Shown here: one piece after another, positions 15,064-17,935 of the stretch
Layout of the letters: every line of letters starts with the position of its first letter
Position numbering within the stretch: position 1 is the first letter of the stretch
Position numbers and translations under genes: made by a program
Notes under the pieces: model-generated
Database searches by the model: none
What the model was told of the DNA's origin: nothing
Seen by the model: the letters and a program-made list of their open reading frames with translations, nothing else
Assembly: GCA_003157445.1 (NCBI GenBank)
Contig: PMJN01000451.1
Coordinates: forward strand, 1-17,935
DNA: 17,935 nt
Reading direction: 5' to 3'
Source of the DNA: Micrococcales bacterium
GTDB taxonomy: Bacteria; Actinomycetota; Actinomycetes; Actinomycetales; Dermatophilaceae

Positions 15064-15861
15064 TCAGTGCCAGTTGACGTGCTGGTTGAAGTCGGGGGTG
15101 CGTTTCTCGGCGAAGGCTGCGGCGCCCTCGAGGCCCTCGGGCGAGGCGGTGAAAAGATCGAGGGCCGACATCGCGAGGTTCGACAGGCCGGCCTGGTGGT
15201 CGGTGTCGGCGTTGAACGACTGCTTGAGGAAACGGATGGCGGTCGGGCTCTTTTCGGCGATCTCGGCCGCCCAGGACTTTGCCTCGGGGAGCAGCTGATC
15301 GGCCGGGACGACCTTGTTGACCAGGCCCATCTCCTTGGCCTCGGCGGCGTCATACAGACGGCACCAGAACCACATCTCGCGGGCCTTCTTCTCGCCGACG
15401 ACGCGGGCGAGGTAGGCCGAGCCGAAACCGGCGTCGAACGAGCCCACCTTCGGGCCGGCCTGGCCGAAGCGGGCGGTCTCGCTGGCGATGGAGACGTCGC
15501 AGAGGACGTGCAGCACGTGGCCGCCGCCGACCGCGATGCCGTTCACCGCCGCGATGACGGGCTTGGGGATGTCGCGCATCAGCTTGTGTAGGTTGCCGAT
15601 CTCGAACATGCCGCTCTCACTCGGGCCGTAGTCGCCAGTCTCGGCGCGTTGCTTGACGTCGCCCCCGGTACAGAACGCCTTCTCACCCGCTCCGGTGAGG
15701 ATGACGGCCTGTACCGTGCGGTCGGCCCAGGCGAGACGGAAGGCCTTGATGAGTTCGTCGACCGTGCGGGCACGGAATGCGTTGTAGCGCTGCGGACGGT
15801 TGATCGTGATGACGGCCGTCGTGTCCTCGACGGTGTAGTCGACATCTTCGAACTGACTCAC
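15064..15861 (-). CDS. badI: BadI-like 2-ketocyclohexanecarboxyl-CoA hydrolase (ring opening)
   Basis: Crotonase-fold enzyme, 265 aa, of the BadI/MenB branch. BadI hydrolyses 2-ketocyclohexane-1-carboxyl-CoA to pimeloyl-CoA. Landmarks are SQFEDVDYTVED at the start, NRPQRYNAFRARTVDELIKA, AFCTGGD (62-68), VGGGHVLHVLCDVSIASETA, FGQAGPKVGSFDAGFGS (132-148) and VVGEKKAREMW. It lacks the hydratase glutamate pair. MenB (naphthoate synthase) shares the GPKVGSFD motif and is the main alternative. The BadH, AliA and AliB neighbours and the absence of menaquinone genes favour BadI. Start is GTG at 15861 (MSQFED); the longer open frame upstream runs through the operators and into the regulator and is rejected. 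It is the first gene of the operon, with about 45 bases of leader to the operator array. Confidence 0.85.
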   Translation of the reverse strand: MSQFEDVDYTVEDTTAVITINRPQRYNAFRARTVDELIKAFRLAWADRTVQAVILTGAGEKAFCTGGDVKQRAETGDYGPSESGMFEIGNLHKLMRDIPKPVIAAVNGIAVGGGHVLHVLCDVSIASETARFGQAGPKVGSFDAGFGSAYLARVVGEKKAREMWFWCRLYDAAEAKEMGLVNKVVPADQLLPEAKSWAAEIAEKSPTAIRFLKQSFNADTDHQAGLSNLAMSALDLFTASPEGLEGAAAFAEKRTPDFNQHVNWH

Positions 15862-15905
15862 AGGAACCGACTCTCTGTTCGGCCGAGTGAGTGCCCCGCC
15901 GAAAC

Positions 15906-15950
15906 TTGAACGAATATTCATTGAACGAACATTCACTGAACTATGATTCA
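15906..15950. promoter_or_regulatory. Array of three 15-bp operator-like repeats (TGAA-N6-TTCA) in the divergent promoter region
   Basis: Three head-to-tail 15-mers fill this interval exactly: TTGAACGAATATTCA (15906-15920), TTGAACGAACATTCA (15921-15935) and CTGAACTATGATTCA (15936-15950). Each contains an imperfect palindrome TGAA-N6-TTCA, the usual shape of a TetR-family operator. They lie between badI and the TetR gene. On the plus strand TATGAT (15942-15947) inside the third copy is a plausible -10 element for the regulator, with TTGAAC (15921-15926) upstream at a short 15-base spacing. Repressor binding would therefore block the regulator's own promoter and probably the operon's. The repeats are seen; the binding protein is inferred. 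Confidence 0.75.
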
Positions 15951-15972
15951 ACGCTACGATGTTGTCAAGGGC

Positions 15973-16036
15973 TCCGACAGTCAGGGGCTCCGACAGGAGG
16001 ACCTTCCGACAGGAGGACCTTCCGACAGGAGGAATC
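15973..16036 (+). repeat. 16-bp tandem repeat carrying Shine-Dalgarno sequences upstream of the TetR gene
   Basis: The unit TCCGACAGGAGGACCT occurs at 15989-16004 and again, identical, at 16005-16020. A third copy at 16021-16036 matches for 13 bases and then becomes AATC. A degenerate fourth unit, TCCGACAGTCAGGGGC, precedes them at 15973-15988 in register. Each of the three good copies contains AGGAGG. Only the last one (16027-16032) is at a working distance, seven bases before the ATG at 16040. The array is probably in the 5' leader of the regulator mRNA. Confidence 0.85.
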
Positions 16037-16039
16037 TCG

Positions 16040-16726
16040 ATGCAGACCACGCAGAGGGCAGAACAGTTGGTTGAGCCGGGCCGACGCACTGCAGGGATGG
16101 CCAGGGGCTCAAGGGGCACGCGCGGACCGGCACGGGAGGAACGCATCGAACGGCGGCGGCGCGAGGTGCGCGAGGCGGCCACTCGCGTCATGATCGTGAC
16201 CGGATACCACGGAATGTCGATGCAGGCGGTCGCCGATGAGGCTCAGATGAGCGTAGGCCTGATCTACAGCTACTTCGGAGGAAAGGAGGAGCTGCTTCAG
16301 TCGGTCATCGTCGACATCCTCGACGAGTTCCGTGTGCGAGTTCCGGAGTCGATGGCCAGTGCGGGTGGCGACCCCGTGGATCGCCTGCGTCAGGGCTTCC
16401 AGACCTTCTGCACCATCATCGACGAGAAGCGCGAAGGTGCCCTGCTCGCCTACCGCGAGACGCAGACCCTGCCCGAGTCGGGCCAGAAAGAGATCATCCG
16501 GCTCGAGCTCGAGACGACCGAGCCGTTCCAACAGGCGGTGGAGGACGGCATCGCGAGCGGGATGTTCCGGCCGGTCGACGCCGAGTTGGTCACGCACAAC
16601 CTCAAGATGGCGGCTCACAGCTGGGCCCTGAAGCACTGGCACCTTGCACCCCGAATGACGCTGCAGGAGTATATCGACCGGCAGCTCGAGCTTGCCCTGT
16701 TGGCGATGTACGCGACCTCGCGCTGA
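16040..16726 (+). CDS. TetR/AcrR-family transcriptional regulator, probable repressor of the bad/ali operon
   Basis: TetR-family protein of 228 aa. After a basic, low-complexity N-terminal extension of about 35 residues (RRTAGMARGSRGTRGPAR), the DNA-binding domain covers about 38-85: RRRREVREAATRVM, then YHGMSMQAVADEAQMSVGLIYSYFGGKEELL. The rest is a helical ligand-binding domain with LLAYRETQTLPESG and AAHSWALKHWHL. ATG at 16040 follows AGGAGG by seven bases. An in-frame ATG at 15959 would place the tandem repeat inside the protein and has no ribosome binding site. It is divergent from the operon across three TGAA-N6-TTCA sites. The inducer could be an acyl-CoA of the pathway; this is inference from context. 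Confidence 0.88.
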   Translation: MQTTQRAEQLVEPGRRTAGMARGSRGTRGPAREERIERRRREVREAATRVMIVTGYHGMSMQAVADEAQMSVGLIYSYFGGKEELLQSVIVDILDEFRVRVPESMASAGGDPVDRLRQGFQTFCTIIDEKREGALLAYRETQTLPESGQKEIIRLELETTEPFQQAVEDGIASGMFRPVDAELVTHNLKMAAHSWALKHWHLAPRMTLQEYIDRQLELALLAMYATSR

Positions 16727-17126
16727 CAATCAACATCCACCAATCTGCTGCAAGCGACGAGCGCAACACTGCTGCTCACCGGCGACCGTCCGCTGTGGGC
16801 CCTGCGCTGATCGCCCAGCAAGAACTCGGAGACGCCGCCGCATGGCAGGAGCACCAGAAGGACGGCACTGGGGGGAAGGCCGCCGCGCGTCCTGCACCCT
16901 GAAGCCGCCTTCCACTGAAACTTCGGCACGTGTCAGACACCTGGCCCGATCATGAGCGAGTGGTGGCAACAACCCACGGCCATCGCAAAGATGAAGTGCA
17001 GCTCGAGCCGCCTTCGTTTCGCAGCCATGGTTCGTTTGCGGGCTGGGTGTGAGCTGGCACACTGCACCCGTTCGGCATACGCACTCCAAGGTTGCAGCGC
17101 GCGATCGCCGGGCCACGAACTGGCGC
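16727..17126. other. 400-base stretch without a convincing gene
   Basis: This is the space between the regulator's stop and the leader of the next toxin-antitoxin pair. Several short frames are open on both strands, but none has a ribosome binding site with recognisable protein content. One plus-strand frame around 16780-16900 reads ALIAQQELGDAAAWQEHQ and ends in TGA near 16902. It could be the tail of a lost gene, but I cannot assign it. I see no clear terminator hairpin after the TetR gene, no tRNA and no insertion sequence ends. Confidence 0.45.
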
Positions 17127-17161
17127 CTACTATCTGCTACAGATAGAGTTGCTTGTAGTAG
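17127..17161. promoter_or_regulatory. Nested inverted repeats upstream of the right-hand AbiEi gene, probable operator
   Basis: CTATCTG (17130-17136) and CAGATAG (17140-17146) are perfect 7-base arms around CTA. Outside these, CTACTA (17127-17132) pairs with TAGTAG (17156-17161). The block is AT-rich compared with its surroundings and ends 27 bases before the antitoxin ATG, so it probably covers the promoter. AbiEi proteins bind inverted repeats at their own promoters. The sequence differs from the repeat at the left-hand pair, so the two systems are probably controlled separately. Confidence 0.5.
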
Positions 17162-17188
17162 AAACTAGGCGACCGAGGAGGTGACCCG

Positions 17189-17773
17189 ATGCCCACTCTC
17201 GACCAACTCCCCGCTGGCACGTTCCGGCAAAGCCAGGCTGCCCGAGCCGGGATCAACGCCCGTTCGCTTTACCGGCTACGCGATGCAGGCAAGATCGAGG
17301 CCATCAGCCGCGGCCTATATCGGCGCACCGACGCGCCCACAGGGGATATCGACCTCCTCGAGATCACCATCCGCGCGCCGCACGCAACGATCTGCCTGGC
17401 AAGCGCCCTGGCCCGCCACGGCCTGATCGACGCGATCCCGGCGCGCACCGACATCGCGATCCCCCGCGGCCAGAGCGCGCCGATTACCACCGCCCCAGCG
17501 ATGTGGCACCAGTTCAACCGGGCCACGTTCGACCTGGGCCGAGACATCATCATCATCGATGGAAGCGACCAGACCATCGGCTTGTACGGCCCCGAGCGAT
17601 CCATCGCAGACGCTTTCCGGCTACGCGGAACCGAGGGATATGAACTCGCGACCGAGGCCCTGCGGGCATGGCTGGGCCGCCGCGGCTCTCAGCCGGCTCA
17701 CCTTATGGAGATGGCTATTCGGCTCCCGCGTGCACAACAACCGATCCGCCAGGCACTGGAGTACCTCACGTGA
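17189..17773 (+). CDS. AbiEi-type antitoxin / transcriptional regulator (right-hand system)
   Basis: Type IV-like antitoxin of 194 aa. The N-terminal winged-helix AbiEi domain reads GTFRQSQAARAGINARSLYRL, then AGKIEAISRGLYRRTDAP. The following domain has LLEITIRAPHATICLASALARHGLIDAIP, DIAIPRG, IGLYGPERSIADAFRLRG and ATEALRAWLGRRG, all typical of AbiEi proteins. It is not closely similar to the antitoxin at the left edge. ATG at 17189 has a very strong GAGGAGGTGA just upstream. The stop overlaps the GTG of the next gene by GTGA, as in the left-hand pair. The protein should neutralise its toxin neighbour and repress the shared promoter; this is known for the family and not shown here. Confidence 0.9.
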   Translation: MPTLDQLPAGTFRQSQAARAGINARSLYRLRDAGKIEAISRGLYRRTDAPTGDIDLLEITIRAPHATICLASALARHGLIDAIPARTDIAIPRGQSAPITTAPAMWHQFNRATFDLGRDIIIIDGSDQTIGLYGPERSIADAFRLRGTEGYELATEALRAWLGRRGSQPAHLMEMAIRLPRAQQPIRQALEYLT

Positions 17774-17935
17774 GCACTGCGACGAAGATCTACTCCGACC
17801 TGCAGTCCCTTGCACGCATGCGAGGTCGAGCCACTAGCGAGATCCTGACCATCTACGGTCTCGAACGATTCGTCGACAGGCTCACCCGCACTGAGTTCCG
17901 CGACGACTTCGTGTTGAAAGGCGGGATCCTGCTAG
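17770..17935 (+). CDS. AbiEii-type nucleotidyltransferase toxin (5' part; cut by window edge)
   Basis: The first 55 codons of a toxin partner: YSDLQSLARMRGRATSEI, then IYGLERFVDRLTRTEF and FVLKGGILL at the window end. KGG (residues 50-52) is the start of the conserved nucleotide-binding motif; the expected DxD just downstream is outside the window. This N-terminal pattern belongs to the AbiEii subgroup that follows AbiEi genes. The GTG start at 17770 overlaps the antitoxin stop. A TGGAG about nine bases upstream can serve as ribosome binding site. Whether the gene is intact cannot be seen. Confidence 0.85.
   Translation, partial: MSTATKIYSDLQSLARMRGRATSEILTIYGLERFVDRLTRTEFRDDFVLKGGILL

Noticed and set aside
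15064..15861. Reading the BadI-like gene as MenB (naphthoate synthase)
   Set aside because: The two families share motifs, but aliA, aliB and badH are adjacent and no menaquinone gene is present, so BadI is the better call. Phylogeny would decide.
15959..16039. Earlier ATG of the TetR gene at 15959
   Set aside because: It has no ribosome binding site and would translate the tandem Shine-Dalgarno repeat. ATG at 16040 is ideally placed after AGGAGG.
15862..16191. N-terminal extension of badI to 375 residues
   Set aside because: It would run through the operator array and the tandem repeat and into the TetR gene. The residues are not crotonase-like.
1..17935. CRISPR arrays, tRNA or rRNA genes, insertion sequences, integrases
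   Set aside because: I saw no spaced direct repeats of CRISPR type, no tRNA-like folds, and no transposase or recombinase motifs on either strand.

Overview
The window looks like a piece of a high-GC actinobacterial chromosome. It has GC-rich codon use, frequent GTG starts, strong AGGAGG-type ribosome binding sites and many 1-4 base stop/start overlaps. I cannot name the genus from the sequence. The layout is a catabolic operon with its divergent regulator, flanked on both sides by toxin-antitoxin and defence-type genes, some intact and some decayed.

Left accessory region (1-5137). A minus-strand AbiEi/AbiEii-type toxin-antitoxin pair (antitoxin 714-1340, toxin 1-717 and cut by the window edge) starts next to a perfect 12-bp inverted repeat. 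Then come a pRiA4b ORF-3-like gene (+) whose start looks frameshifted, a DUF2293-like gene (-), and a second toxin-antitoxin pair (-). In that pair the AbiEii-like toxin is interrupted by an in-frame TAG. Last is a fragment of a TOTE-type helicase (-) that stops exactly where the second pair begins.

Catabolic operon (5138-15861, minus strand, ten genes in tight series). In transcription order these are BadI-like ring hydrolase, AliB-like cyclohexanecarboxyl-CoA dehydrogenase, BadH-like SDR, AliA-like CoA ligase, thiolase, enoyl-CoA hydratase, 3-hydroxyacyl-CoA dehydrogenase, acyl-CoA dehydrogenase, glutaryl-CoA dehydrogenase and an AcuI/YhdH-type enoyl-CoA reductase. Read as a pathway, cyclohexanecarboxylate is activated (AliA), desaturated (AliB), hydrated (hydratase acting as BadK), oxidised (BadH) and ring-opened to pimeloyl-CoA (BadI). 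One round of beta-oxidation then gives glutaryl-CoA plus acetyl-CoA, and GcdH gives crotonyl-CoA. The operon has no ETF, uptake or ring-precursor genes, so those must lie elsewhere.

Control region (15862-16039). A TetR-family regulator (16040-16726, +) is divergent from the operon. Between them lie three tandem 15-bp copies of an imperfect palindrome, TGAA-N6-TTCA, which are the probable operators. Next to these is a 16-bp tandem repeat whose unit contains the Shine-Dalgarno sequence of the regulator.

Right edge (16727-17935). After about 460 bases without a convincing gene comes another AbiEi/AbiEii pair (+), with its toxin cut by the window edge.
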